Shown in pieces: positions 23,285-35,217 of a DNA stretch of 64,000 nt. A program made the position numbers and the translations under genes. Each line of letters begins with the position of its first letter. Positions within the stretch are counted from its first letter, which is position 1. This DNA comes from Tolypocladium sp. Sup5 PDA-1 (taxonomy: Eukaryota; Ascomycota; Sordariomycetes; Hypocreales; Ophiocordycipitaceae), in the NCBI GenBank assembly GCA_000750105.3, contig JPHH03000051.1, positions 165,872 through 229,871 on the forward strand. The letters are read 5' to 3'. The notes beneath the pieces are model-generated. The model was given only the letters and a program-made list of their open reading frames with translations, ran no database searches and was not told the DNA's origin.

Positions 23285-24205
23285 ATGTTGGTCCTCATCG
23301 CTGGAGCCACCGGCAACATCGGCCAAAAGCTCATCGACAGCTTCCTCTCCAGAGGCCACTCTGTTCGCGTTCTCGCCCGCAACCCATCCACCATCCCTGA
23401 GGCCAAGCTAAGCCGCCTCGAAGGCGTCGTCAAGTCCACCACCTACTACGACATTGGCGCCCTTGACCGCGGTTGCAAGGGCGTCGACGCCGTCGTGTGC
23501 GCCTACAGTGGCATCCCAGAGCTGCAGCTCGAAGGACAGCTCCTCCTCCTGCGGGCCGCGGAGCGCGCCGGCGTGAACCGCTTCGTGTCCGCCAGTTGGA
23601 ATTACGACTGGAGCGAGATGGCACTGGGCATGCATGAGAGCTACGATCCGTACATAAGCTTCCGCAGACAGGTCGAGCTAGCCTCCAGCATCCGACCGAT
23701 TTACATCTTCTGCGGCGTGCTCGCCGAAGTGCTCTTCTCGGCCCCCGGCCACGGAGACTATTCCCCCAGGAACCGCGGAATCTGGGATCCGGCCACCAAG
23801 ACAATGGAGATCTGGGGCTCCGGTGACGAGGTGTGGCAGTGGACGACGGAGGGTGATGCGGCCGAGTTTGCCGCGGAAGTTGTTCTGCGGGACGATGCTC
23901 TGGAGGGCGGATTCTGGCGAGTCTGCTCTGGCTCACATACGCTTAAGCAGATTGCTTCGACGTATGGGAACGTAAAGGGCACAGGCGGCTGCATCGAGAT
24001 GAAGGGCTCCGTTGATGAGCTGCGAGAGCGGGCCCTGGAGGCGAGGAAGAAAGGATCGCCAAGAGAGCCTTGGTCCTACATTGGCTGGTTCTACCAACTG
24101 TACACCGTCGACGGCACCTGGACCCTGAAGACGCTGGACAATGACAAACTCGGCGTTCAGACGACGTCCTTGGAGGACTTCCTGGGAGAAAATGCCTCCA
24201 TATAG
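23285..24205 (+). CDS. NmrA-like / isoflavone reductase-like NAD(P)-binding protein
   Basis: A single exon of 306 aa, the normal size for atypical SDRs of the NmrA/isoflavone-reductase group. It opens with an N-terminal Rossmann motif, GATGNIG (residues 7-13), followed by the usual NADP-type loop VRVLARNP. Further family features are DAVVCAYSG and the strand RFVSASWNYDWSE, the latter at the position of the active-site loop. The C-terminal half has the substrate-domain pattern WQWTTEGDAAEFAAEVV. There is no classical YxxxK. Such proteins are either reductases of phenolic metabolites or redox-sensing regulators. It sits in a group with a transporter, a regulator and an SDR relic, which fits a small secondary-metabolite or detoxification set. 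Confidence 0.88.
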   Translation: MLVLIAGATGNIGQKLIDSFLSRGHSVRVLARNPSTIPEAKLSRLEGVVKSTTYYDIGALDRGCKGVDAVVCAYSGIPELQLEGQLLLLRAAERAGVNRFVSASWNYDWSEMALGMHESYDPYISFRRQVELASSIRPIYIFCGVLAEVLFSAPGHGDYSPRNRGIWDPATKTMEIWGSGDEVWQWTTEGDAAEFAAEVVLRDDALEGGFWRVCSGSHTLKQIASTYGNVKGTGGCIEMKGSVDELRERALEARKKGSPREPWSYIGWFYQLYTVDGTWTLKTLDNDKLGVQTTSLEDFLGENASI

Positions 24206-24649
24206 AAACAGCGGAGAACACAATTGCACTGCCCTGCACTGCCCTGCCTTTGCATTAAGACAAGCGATATAGAGCAGTATTTGAATCCCTAATGGTCCTC
24301 TTCAGCTTTCACAACTGGACTGTGCAAGATGCTCGCCGAGCTTCATGCGGGGAGGTGAATGGCGCTGATTCGCCAGCGCTGACGACCATGAGCAAGGAGC
24401 AGGTGAGCGAGACGGGAAAGAGACCTCACACTTCATCTTCACACAACATTGAACAAAATCAAGGACTAAAAGTACCGAGGCTCGGCTTGCCAACGGCGTT
24501 TTTCAAGGAAACATCTTCCACTAACGCCCACAGAGCTCACCGTCGTCGGTATTCCGCCTGTTCCCACTTACACATCAACGCCTACCCCTCAGCTTGGCTT
24601 CCACGCTCGAGTCGACTTACACTCCACGGGCAACCCCAAGAGCTCAACG

Positions 24650-25644
24650 ATGGCGGAAAAATCTACGTATCTCATCACTGGTGCCAACAGAGGTATGAGC
24701 CTGACCCCGAACCCTTGCTATCCCGTTGCGTTGTGCCTTCTTGCCCAGAGGTCAAAGTGTGGAATGCCCGGAGCGCGATCAGATATTGGAACCTCTCACG
24801 ACGCACGTTGAAGTCTACGGGAAGATTCATGACGGCTTTGACGCATCCACGCGGGTATCGGCAAGTAGATGGTTGTAGCCCTCCTCCTCCGCACAACGAC
24901 CGTGGTAGCCACCGTCCGGGACCCGTCCCACAGCACGCGCAGTCGCTCCACGATATCCCAACCGCAGACGGCAGCAAGCTCGTGATCCTGCCAGTCGACG
25001 ACAAAGTGGAGGCCATCGGTTACCGCTCGCTGCAGAACCACCTAGCAGATCGACAGGTTGCCAATGCCGGGACGTCCGGCGGCTTCGGCGGAACCCTAGG
25101 CACAGAGGCCGATGCTGCGCAGGACTGCTTCAAGGTCAGCAGCCTGACCACTCCTGGACAAAAACAACTCGGCAGATCCCGCGAGAAAGAAATCTGTCCT
25201 CGTGACGAGCTCGGTCGGCAGCATCGAGGGCCTGGAGACGGAGAGCTTCCCGGCCGAGGCTCACGGAATGAGCAAGCCGGCTGCCGACTGGCTCGCAACG
25301 AACATCAGCGTCGAGTTCAGGGACAAGGGCATAAAATTCGGCATCATTTATCCGGGGTGAGGTGCCAATAGCAGAAACGATTCAGCCAAGTCGGGTGATG
25401 GTAACAGGATGTGTAACAGGTGGGTGAGAACTGGTATGGGTCAGTCCGCCGGCGGATGTTGTCGGGGTCAAGGAGCCGCCGATGACTGTCAAAGACAGCT
25501 CACGTCAATTTGTCGAGCGAGTACGCATTCCCTGTCCACGGTAACCTTGTAGCGATTCCGGTTCAGCGGTTGATTGACAAGCTCTCATTTGGAACGACAC
25601 ACGGCATGCTTATCAGCTTCGACGCCCACCCGCTGCCGTGGTAG
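24650..25644 (+). pseudogene. Decayed SDR (ketoreductase-like, Nor1-type)
   Basis: Starts convincingly with MAEKSTYLITGANRG followed by GTATGAG, where relatives have a first intron, but no acceptor leads back into frame. Family segments then appear in different frames: VVATVRDPSHST, SLHDIPTADGSKLVILPVDD, NAGTSGG, SVLVTSSVGSIEGLETESF, HGMSKPAADW and KFGIIYPG followed by a stop. The last is GTTHGMLISFDAHPLPW. At least three frame changes are needed. The catalytic Tyr of YxxSK is His (HGMSK), so even a corrected protein would lack the active-site base. It follows the NmrA-like gene on the same strand. Confidence 0.8.
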
Positions 25645-28600
25645 GACATCGGTTCGTAGCAAGGACAATCCGCGTGAACAGATGCCAAGGTTCATATTGT
25701 TTGATGACGAAATGTTCTTGGCTCTCCTTTCACTTATGTTCGTGGCTGTCTGGGGGCGCGTATTGCTGCTGTCGATGTGGATGAACTAGCCCATGTTGGA
25801 CCCCCCTTTAACACCGAGTAGTAGCAACAAATGCCATGATTCGGAATCAAAGGATTCCGTTTCTGTCTAGCCCGCCATAACGGACACGTGCCTGTACTGT
25901 ACCTGGAGGGCCGGGGGAGGGCGATGCTCGTAATGCACACAGAAGGAAAGCCGGACCTGGGCCGGGGCCGCCGGTCAGATCGGACGACGTTGAGTCGAGT
26001 GCCGAACCGTGCTATGAATAGCAACCTTGGTGAGACGACATGCGGCAGCACTTCGGTGTGGGGCAGTCAGTCAATCTGAGGCGGGGAATGCTTCATGCAG
26101 AGTCTTGATGAGCGTTGACGGGAGCTTGCCATCTGAATCGTGAGAGTTTGTGCATCGAGACGCCCGCCGTCTCGATGTCAGCCTTGGGTGACGGAAGAGC
26201 CTACCCGGGAGGGCTTTCATGTGAGGCGATGTGGCGAGCCTCGGGGACCCAGACCATCAAATACGACGCGCACAGCCTCACCGCAACTGGACGGGACGAT
26301 CGCTCTCTGACGCTCCAGTTGTGGGATTAATTGCGCACCGAGCCTGCAGCAAGGATGGCGATGGGGTTGCCGGCGTGGAGCGTTGGGAGCATGGATCACT
26401 GGAATCGGCTTGGGGTGCTCCCGTAGCCGATGTTCATCAGCCCCTGCGTTAGTGCGTCCAGGGGAGGGCGGTTGTTGGGGGGTTGATAAGGCACGGGACA
26501 ATTCACTGAAGACACTGAGAGCTTGTGGATGACTGCAGACAGCGTGAAGAACGGCTGCAGGCGACTACCGATATGGAATGGAGAATGCTGTATTATGGAG
26601 TACCCTGCAGTACCACGTCGAGGGAGGCCGCCGAGAAGCCGCGTCTGTTGTCGATAGCGTGTCAATATTGGGCGACCCATTATCCCTTTGCTGCGCGCGT
26701 TAACCTCGAGGCCGGGAGGAGCACGGGACAACTCGTTGATCAGCAACGCCAGTCTGTCCGCCCGTGTGGGCGCTGTACTTCGTACATAAGCCTGTAATGC
26801 AGTGCAGCCGTAGCGACTTGACACGGCAACGGCGGCGTGTTTTCGGGATTCGATGGCGCGATTGGCAGCCAACTCGAAACGGCTCTGACGTCGAGGCTGA
26901 CGACGATGTTCCTCCACTGTGGACGGCGCGGGTTGCAGGGGGCTCCACACGAGACATGCATACGCCTCCACCGCAGGCTCCGCCAGAAAGCTTGGTGGGC
27001 GCTGGCGAAGAGCTCGAACAGGCCCAGAAAACTTGGCTTTTTCTAGGCGGTCTTGGTACTGCGCGTGCTGCTGGCGGCGCCCTGGCGCAACGCTGAGATG
27101 GGATTGCGTGGTGGGGGCAACGTGTCAACCCAGGGGGTTGGTTAAGCGGCGCCAGTTGCGGGTGATGGAAGCAAGCAATGCCCAGTGTTTCGTCTCGGAC
27201 GGCGCCCCAGTTGCCCAGCTTGAGACTTACAGACGCACCCCGGATCAGGGACAAGGCGAGGTGCCACGGCGTGCTATGCCGACGTCGGTGAACCTCGAGC
27301 TTGTGAAGCCATCCCGGGTCTGCCAGCGGAAACGCGACGGTTCCTGTCCACCTCATGCCAGTTGCTCGGAATCATCCCGATCATGCGTTCCTCCGTCTCT
27401 CCCGTCCTTCTCCTTGCTTGCTGCTCAGCATCACGCTCAAGGGTGTTTGAGGGGCAAGGCAAAGCTGGCACATGCACACACCCACGCGGGCATGAAATGA
27501 AGCGTCCCGCTCTTTGGGCCACAATAAATTTACCACGCGGGCATGGATGGGCGCCATCTGGCTCGCTGAGCGGCGACGATCTGTCCGATGTGATATCAGC
27601 TTTGGTGATGTGATGTGTACTCGTAGATTCGACGAGTGAATTTTGGGCATTCAGGTTCCTGGACAACTGGACAACTGGATTCCTTGCACTTTTGGGCCCC
27701 CCTGATAAGCCTCTGGCGGCGGCGTTTGCGGCTGGCGGTCAGGCGGACGGACAGACGCAAAGACAGCAAGAGCGAACCGTCCACTGGCGATCAATGGGGT
27801 ACGGCGTTACACTACTGGATACAAGCGACGCGCACGTTAACCCGGTGCAACGCGATGTACCTCCTTGCACTTACTCGCGTACTGTTCTATTTTTGCTCTC
27901 CCTCTGCCAGCGCAAGGAAGGCGGCCCCTTGAAGAGATTTTCGTAACGCCGGGGAAGGAGTACGAGCACTGTGCTGCGTACTTCGTACTTCGTACATGTG
28001 CTACAGATCAAGCAACTGCCTTCCCGTCTGGAGGCCCAGCGCGAATTCGGTGCCATCTGGCCTCATCTACGACGGGTAAGCAGAGGCCGTAGAAGACAAG
28101 GCTGTTGTTTGGCTGCCATGCGGTGCGGGAGTGCCGTGCCTTGGCTGCGTGGACTGTCTTGAGACCCGTCCCCCGCTAACGATCCAGATGCATTCAGGGG
28201 CCCAGCAGCTAGAAGGACCGGGAAGCTCCAATCATCGACGACGCTGCAGCCAACCACATGCTTGTTGTACATACATAGACAGACACGTAAGAATTGACAG
28301 TCGTAAGCCAAAGTCTACCTAGGTATCTTTGCTGTCGTCACAGCTCAATTCCACTGCTCTCCCCTATTGACGGAATGCATCGATGGATATCAACAACCTC
28401 AGCGTCTCCGCCGCCAGTGACCACTGCGGCCATGATCAGCCCAGCCGCCCGCCCGTCCACTGCACCCAGCGCTGCAGGGCCCTGAGATTGGCGATCCATC
28501 CAACGGGTCCAGCGCCGTTGCACCCTGGATGGCCCCAGCGCCCCCCTGTCGTAGCGCTCCTGTCCGGGAGTGGCACCCCCCTGAATCGTCATGCACTGGC

Positions 28601-28999
28601 CAATGGCGCGGCGCGAACCCCACCACGTCCGCCCATCATCTCTCCTATGGCCCACCAGCGGAGGCCGCAACGCCATGCCTGCTGGGTTGCTGATAGTCGC
28701 TGGCGCTAGGTTTTTGCTTGCTTGCCTCCATGGATGCTTGGTGCTGTCGAGGTCGAGGCGGATGGAGCCAGCTTCAGCAGCGGGATCCAAACCCGAAACG
28801 GCCCTGGCGTTGCTCGAAGGCTTGCTCTCCTCCTGCTTCACTCTTCTCTGTTAGTTTCGTCCTTCCTCTCCACCAATCTCCCCTCTCCCCTCTCCCCTCT
28901 GCTCTCTGCCCTCTTCCCGTTCCTCCTACGCCTCCTCCTCCAGTCCGTTTCGATTCTTCTTGCGCAGCCGTCGATCTGGGACGCTTTTCTCGTCGTCCA

Positions 29000-29030
<31 letters not shown>

Positions 29031-29554
29031 CTGTTGCGGATCGCGGCAGTCCTCTTGTCCATCCTTCCACCTGTCCCTACCTCGCCTCGCCTTGCCCATT
29101 CGCAGGCTGACCCGGCATTTGTGTTGTTTCCTGCTCTCGGAGGAAGGATTGTTGGTTCATTGATTGATTGCTGTGTCACTCGCTTATCGGCCGTCTCTGT
29201 TGTCACTTCGTCCGCCTCGAAAGAGCCAAGCCTCGCCTACGGACGGGAGTGCTTGTTTGCCCACCCGTCGCACGACCGACCAGACCTCGGCGCTTCTCGA
29301 CGCCTCGCGTCCTCGTCTCATCGCGGCCGGGAGCATCTCTTTTTCGTCGCCGCCCGCCAGTTCAGCCTCGAATCGGTCCCGCGGCAGGGCTGTGCCTCCG
29401 CGTAGATCGTTGATCGTTCTGCAGCTTCAGCTCACCAACAAGCGACGACCGCGACGACGACTTCGACCACGACAGCTCAGAAGCGCACCCGAGCCGAGCG
29501 CAGGTGCTGCCAGGTCGGGCGACTCCAATCCCCCGTGCCGTTGCTCAGCATATC
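25645..29554. other. 3.9-kb stretch without recognisable genes; long leader of the GT31 gene
   Basis: Many chance open frames occur on both strands at 25.7-28.4 kb, but none has a recognisable family, a coherent intron pattern or a signal sequence. Short TACTTCGTAC-type repeats occur near 26780 and 27980. From about 28850 the plus strand turns pyrimidine-rich (CTCTCCCCTCTCCCC tracts), typical of a fungal core promoter and 5' leader. It probably belongs to the glycosyltransferase gene, which would then have a leader of up to about 700 bases. Confidence 0.5.
29001..29030. repeat. (TGCC)7.5 microsatellite
   Basis: Seven and a half perfect TGCC units lie inside the probable 5' leader of the glycosyltransferase gene. 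Confidence 0.9.
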
Positions 29555-31207
29555 ATGGGAGTCAAGCTGCTGGGGCCTAAACGAGCCATCACCATGCGAA
29601 GCCCCTTCGCCAGAGCCCTCCTGGCCGCCTTGTGCGTGCTCCTTGTCCTCATGGCCGTCATGCGATCCGACTCCATACCCGTCAAGAACCAACTGTTCAG
29701 CAAGACGGGCATCAAGTCCTCTCCCGTCCACGACCAGCGCCCGCTCGACGACCCCAACTCGCCCCTCTCCCAGGCGCCCGTCCTGGGCGACAACTACACC
29801 CCCAACGGCGACTACGACCTCAACTGCAGCGTCGACATGGCCCACCTCGCCGATATCAAGCAGCGCTATGAGCTCGAGGACAAATTCCAGTACATGAAGC
29901 GATACGTCCGCTTCACCCGCAAGCAGGGCCTCCAGCGCAAGAGCATGACCAAGCTGTCGGGTAGCTTGCTGCCCGGCGCCTTCAAGACGGTTGACGTGAC
30001 CAAAAAGTACGGGGCCGACGCCTGTGCCGAGCCGCTCGAGGTCGAGGTGCCCGCCTCGGGCCTGCCCTCGACCGTCAATGCCTCCGACTTCATGTTTGGC
30101 GTCTCAACCACGTACCAGCGCTTCATGGACTCGACCACCACCCCCATCAACGAGTGGATCTTCTGGCTCACCGACAGCCACGGCCACTCCAACGGCGGCA
30201 AGCTGCTGCTCATGCTGCTCGACGCCAGCGACGACGAGCTCCAGGAGGTCGCCAACCTGCTGGGCGACGTGGGCATCGACGTCGACGTCTACCACTCCGA
30301 CTCGTCGGTCGAGATGGCCGTGCGCTACCTCACCCTGGTGCCCACCCTCTACACGCACGGCGACGCGCACAAGAAGAAGTGGCTCGTCACGTGCGACGAC
30401 GACACCTTCTTCCCCAACATGCACGCCCTCGTCGACAAGTTCAACGGCTTCGACCACACCCGGGAGATGTACATTGGCACGCTGTCCGAGGACATTGGTG
30501 CCATCGAGCGCCACGGCTCCCAGGCCTTTGGCGGCGCCGGCGTCTTCCTGTCGCTGCCAATGGCGGAAAAGATCACGGACCTGTACAGCGGCTGCACTTC
30601 GGAGGAAAAGGTGCTCGAGGCAAACTCGGGCTGGGGTCCTCAGGGCGATATCCTGCTCCGCAAGTGCATCTACGAAAACACCGACACGCGACTGACGACG
30701 GTATGGGACCTCTGGCAGCTCGACTTCTTTGGCGACCCCGCCGGCTTCTACGAATGGGGCATCAAGCCGCTCTCGCTGCACCACTACCGCGGCGGCGGCT
30801 GGCACAAGGCCAAACCCGGCCAGTTCACCAAGATTGCGCACACGTGCGGCGAGGACTGCAGCATGCAGAGGTTCCAGACGGCCGACGACTTTGTCATCTC
30901 GGGATACTCGATTGCCCACTACCCCGAGGGCGTCACCTTTGACTACAACCAACTCGAGGCCACGCTCAGCGCCGCCCCGGAGAACAAGGGCTGGAACCTC
31001 GACTTTATGTTTGGGCCCCAGCGACCAAACCTCGAGAAGACGGGCCGCAAGATTACGTGGGAGATGCAGGAGTCCGAGGTGCGCTCCGACGGCTCGGTGC
31101 TGCAAACGTACACGCGCAGGAAGGAGGACCCTCGCTGGGTACACAAGGATGGCCATCCGATGAGCAACATTGACGGAATCATCGAGCTGGTCTGGATCCC
31201 CTCATAG
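29555..31207 (+). CDS. Type II membrane glycosyltransferase, GT31/Fringe-like
   Basis: A single exon of 550 aa from the first ATG; a second ATG at 29594 also has a good context. A short basic N terminus and one TM helix (about residues 20-37) indicate a type II Golgi protein. The luminal domain has the DxD-type metal/nucleotide-sugar motif WLVTCDDDTFF (Asp281-283). Further features are the acceptor loop FGGAGVFLSLP and the GWGPQGDILLRKC block conserved in Fringe-like (GT31/DUF604) enzymes of filamentous fungi. A C-terminal Cys pair (TCGEDC) is probably a disulphide. It is expected to add a hexose or N-acetylhexosamine to glycoproteins or glycolipids; the donor is unknown. Base composition and completeness suggest a core gene. 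Confidence 0.88.
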   Translation: MGVKLLGPKRAITMRSPFARALLAALCVLLVLMAVMRSDSIPVKNQLFSKTGIKSSPVHDQRPLDDPNSPLSQAPVLGDNYTPNGDYDLNCSVDMAHLADIKQRYELEDKFQYMKRYVRFTRKQGLQRKSMTKLSGSLLPGAFKTVDVTKKYGADACAEPLEVEVPASGLPSTVNASDFMFGVSTTYQRFMDSTTTPINEWIFWLTDSHGHSNGGKLLLMLLDASDDELQEVANLLGDVGIDVDVYHSDSSVEMAVRYLTLVPTLYTHGDAHKKKWLVTCDDDTFFPNMHALVDKFNGFDHTREMYIGTLSEDIGAIERHGSQAFGGAGVFLSLPMAEKITDLYSGCTSEEKVLEANSGWGPQGDILLRKCIYENTDTRLTTVWDLWQLDFFGDPAGFYEWGIKPLSLHHYRGGGWHKAKPGQFTKIAHTCGEDCSMQRFQTADDFVISGYSIAHYPEGVTFDYNQLEATLSAAPENKGWNLDFMFGPQRPNLEKTGRKITWEMQESEVRSDGSVLQTYTRRKEDPRWVHKDGHPMSNIDGIIELVWIPS

Positions 31208-32291
31208 GCGAACGGGTGGCTTGATGCCCAGCTTTGCCCGCTGGTGGTGCGAATTCGGCCTGTCCCTGGTAGGACACCGAGCCAACGGTCAAACGCACGT
31301 CTTGGAGGGGAGCAGATGCGACTCGTGTGGCACGGAACGACTGAGAAAGGCCGCCGTGCCGCAGCCCGCGTCTTGTTTGCCACCGAGCACCCAATATTAC
31401 ACGAACGAACGGTATAATCCTAATCGGGCCCAGCAACACCCCCTGGGGCCAGACTCTCGCAGTCAACGTCACTCGTTTTAACTCAACCACGAAGATGCAT
31501 CTTGCGGCAATCATATGGCGACTACATTTCATCCGGGCGGTTGGCTCACGGGAGCCAGCCTAGGTGTACGTTTCACTCAGAAACAGGCGTTCCGGCGGTC
31601 AAAGGCTCTTTTTCTTTTCTATCTTGCATGAGCCAACAAGTATTTTTTTGATTCCGGGAGGTGGTGGGAGTTTTTCACATTTCGGCTGATTAGCATTTGA
31701 ACGGCTTCATGGGAGCACTCGTGTTCTACAGACACTGTCCTTTTCATTGTTATTTCTCTGTCTCTTCCTCACTGTTCAGCCGGGTATAGAAGGCCGGTGT
31801 ACATTCATATCGACACGACGACGTGGTGCCGTATCCCTGTTACTGGGCCGGCTGGAACGACGGATGCATCAGGAGGCCGGGTGGGACGGTCAATTGGTTG
31901 GACATTTTTGAAGCGACTTGGTTGCGTGGGCTTGGGAGGCCGGGGCGGTTGGCAGACAAGGGCAGCATAGCTTGCCTGCCTAGAATAGACAAACCAGCGC
32001 CATGATCAATTTTGCTGCTCAACTTTGCTGATCTTGTGGACATTGTCGTACAAGTCTATAGAGTCGAGGTTGTCCTTGAAGCTTCCCACTCTGTCGATGG
32101 GTGAAACAGAGGGGCAGAGGGCAAGGAGGCGGGTTGTCCTAGGCTGGCTGAGTCATCACATGCCCCTCCATGACATCGTAGCTTCGTCGAGCTTCAAGCC
32201 TCCATCTGCAACCTGCGCCACGACAACTCTCGTCGGGTCGAGGAGCCACGTTGAGACTGAGAGCGCACCCGAATGCGCACTCGCAGCCATC
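31208..32291. other. Intergenic between GT31 gene and palA
   Basis: The GT31 3' flank and palA promoter, about 1.1 kb. No open frame with a recognisable product and no notable repeat was seen. Confidence 0.5.
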
Positions 32292-35217
32292 ATGTCGACG
32301 ACGTGAGTACCACTGCCCTTGATGCGGCGTGCCTCTGCCCGCTGCACCTGCAGTCCTGCACCAACCCCCTTCCCCCGCCGTCAGCCTCCGTGTCCGCATC
32401 ATAGCATCGTGACTGACAAGCTGCGCCAAACGGCGTCACAGCACGGGCAGCATCCTCTCGCTGCCGTTCCGCCGGTCGACGCAGATCTCGCTCGTGTCGA
32501 CGATCCGGCAGTACATCAACACCAAGTACGACCAGCACCCGGACATGTTCAAGCAGGACCTCGAGGTGGTGGACGCGCTGCGCCGCGACGCCGTCAACGT
32601 CCGCGAGCCGCACCCGAGCGGGGTCAAGAAGCTGCAGGCCTACGCGGGACAGCTGGCGTGGATCGGCGGCAAGTTTCCCATCGATGTGCGTTTCGGTCTC
32701 TTGCCCTCTCGTGTCGGGGGCTCGAATGCTGACGAGGCGGGCAGATTGGCGCCGAGTTTACGTGGTATCCGGCGCTGGGGTACAACACCGAGCGGCCGAT
32801 GGTGCGCAACAACCTCAAGTACGAGCTCCTGAACGTGCTGTATAACCTGGCCGCGCTGTACTCGCAGCTGGCCGTCAACAGCTCCCGCAACAACGCCAAG
32901 GGCCTGAAGCTCGCGGCCCACAACTTCAACCTCGCGGCCGGCGTCCTATCGCACATGCAAAAGGAGGTGCTGCCGGAGCTGCGGATGTCGGACCCCCCCG
33001 ATGACATGGACGACCACACGCTCGAGGCCCTGATACAGCTGTTTCTGGCGCAGAGCCAGGAATGCTCCTGGCAGAGCGGCGTCATGAACGGCCTCAAGGA
33101 CCTCAGCATCGCCAAGCTGGCCGCCCGGGTGTCGGACTTGTACAACTCGGCGGCGGAGGCGGCCATGAAGAGCGAGGCCATCAGCAGCGCGTGGATACAC
33201 CACATGACTGCCAAGCATCACCACTTTGCCGCGGCAGCGCAGTACCGCGCTGCGCGTGACTGTCTGGAGAAGCGCAGATACGGCGAGGAGGTGGCGCGGC
33301 TTAAGGATGCCGTGGCGTGCCTGACTGAAGGGGTTAAAGAGACGAGGGGCGGGTATCTGAACAAGATTGTCGTGGATGACCTGAACGCCTTGAAGCGGAA
33401 AGCCGAGGACGATTTGAAGCGGGCGGAAAAGGACAACGATATGATCTTTCTCAGTATGTTACCTGGCTCCGTCGCAGTCATCAGGGGGCTAACAGACCAG
33501 ACCCCGTGCCGCCCAAATCGGAGCTCAAGATTCTGGACAGGTTCAACATGTCGGAAGCAAAGGTGCCGCAAGAGGTGGCGAACCCGTTCGAGTTTCTCGG
33601 CGACAAGGCAGAGTTTGGGCCGGCGCTGTTTTCGCGGCTCGTCCCGTTCTCTGTACATGTGGCCATCTCCATCTACGAAGAGCGGCGGGACCGGATGGTG
33701 AACCAGAATATTATCCAGGAGCTCGAGACGCTGACGGAAAATATTCACACGCTGCTCTCGTCCATCGGCCTGCCAGGCTCGCTGCAAGCGTTGGAGAAGC
33801 CGCTCGGGCTTCCCCCGAGCCTGGTGCAACATGCCGAGGAGCTGCGGCAGGGCGATGCGATCGGCCGGGTCCAGAAAAGTCTTGCAGATATTGACAAGCT
33901 GCGCGCGGCAGACCTGGCGATTTTCGAAGAGGGAAAGTCGGCATTGGCCGCCGAGGTCGCCGAGGACGAGCGCATGAGGAGAAGGTATGGAACTGACAGA
34001 TGGGCGCGGCCAGACAGCCAAAGCGATCCCCAAGGGGCCAAGCTATGGGGTCACGCGAGTGAGATTGAGGGGTACTTTCACAGCAGCATCAACAGCGACG
34101 GCATCGTCAAGGAAAAGTTTGCGGCAAACGAGGGCCTCTTACGCGTGCTGTGCGGACCGGACCGCGGGCTGATGGACTTTGTGCCGTCGAGCGCGCAGCG
34201 GGAGACGAGCGAGGAGCTCAAGTCGTCGGTCGGCAGGCTGCGAAGCGCGTACAACGACGTGCTCCGCCTCGAGAGCCGGCGGCGCAAAAAGGTGGAGAGC
34301 CTGCGGGACAACGCGCGGCGCGACGACATCAAGCCGGACATGCTCAAGGAGGCGGCACGGCTGGAGCGGACGTACGCGGCGACGGCCATCGTGCCGGCGC
34401 ACTTTGAGGACTTCTTCGAGCGGCGCCTGGACCGGCTGTACGAGCCGGAGCTGGCGGCGACGGAGCGCGAGGCGCAGGAGCAGGAGCGCGTGCTGGCGCA
34501 GGTGGAGCGCGCGGGCCGCGAGTTCGAGGCGCAGAAGCGCAAGGTCGGCGACCGGGGCCTGCGGGAGCGGGAGCAGGCGCTGCAGCGGCTGGACAGCGCG
34601 TATTTTAAGTACAAGGAGATTGTAAACAACCTCGAGGTGGGCAGGAAGTTCTACAACGACCTCAACAAGATTGTGGGCCAGGGGTTCCGGGACGTGGTCA
34701 AGGGGTGGGTCGCGCAGCGTCGGCTGGATGCGCGGGCGTTGGAGGAGTACGTTTATCCTTGGTTTTCTCATGCCATGGAGTGATGAAGCTAACAGTGTTT
34801 AGGGAGCTGAGCATGCCGCCGCTGTCGAGCCTCAACCTGTCGCGCAACCACACGCCCGCCCACAGCCCGGCGGCGACGGCGTACCAGCCCAGCCAGCACT
34901 CTTACTTTGCGGCAGAGCTGCCAGCCCAGCCGGCCGGGGGAGTGGCGTCGCCGCAGCGACAGCAGCCCGTGAGGCATGCCGTGCAGAGCCCTGCGGAGGC
35001 GACGATCCAGTCGTGGGCGGGCGGCGAGGCGGTGCAGCAGCCGCAGCCTGTTGGGCCACCGGCGAACCCGATGGGCGGGATATGGAACCCGGCGATGGGG
35101 ATCAAGTTTGGCGGCGGTGCCGGCCCGGGGCCGGGGCCGGGGCCGGAGGGGCAGGGGCAGCAGGGCGGAGGGGGGCCGGGGACGTGGAACCCGAATGGGG
35201 GGATCAAGTTTGGGTGA
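32292..35217 (+). CDS. palA: PalA/Rim20 pH-signalling scaffold (BRO1 domain)
   Basis: Five exons (32292-32302, 32442-32685, 32745-33453, 33501-34746, 34803-35217) encode 874 aa, close to Aspergillus PalA. The first exon has only 11 coding bases; splicing gives MSTTTGSILSLPFRR, the expected start. Residues 1 to about 390 are the BRO1 domain, which binds ESCRT-III Vps32/Snf7. The middle is the ALIX-type V domain, coiled and Arg/Glu-rich, which binds YPx(n)L motifs of PacC. The Pro/Gly/Gln-rich tail ends in repeated WNPxxGIKFG, a PalA hallmark. Known role: at alkaline pH it brings PacC/Rim101 to ESCRT-coated membranes for PalB cleavage. It is convergent with the flotillin gene. Confidence 0.96.

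Noticed and set aside
17711..25644. Full secondary-metabolite gene cluster
   Set aside because: No PKS, NRPS, terpene synthase, DMATS or P450 is visible, so only a transporter/regulator/oxidoreductase group can be claimed.
26396..27356. Minus-strand frames of about 190 and 220 codons in the 26-27 kb gap
   Set aside because: No recognisable motif, no signal peptide, no coherent introns, and Arg/Pro/Ser-rich composition expected of chance frames in GC-rich DNA.
28338..28841. 167-codon minus-strand frame upstream of GT31
   Set aside because: Overlaps the likely promoter and leader of the GT31 gene and shows no family features.
30104..31156. 350-codon minus-strand frame opposite the GT31 gene
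   Set aside because: Composition is Val/Glu/Arg-rich shadow sequence; the plus strand encodes a complete glycosyltransferase.
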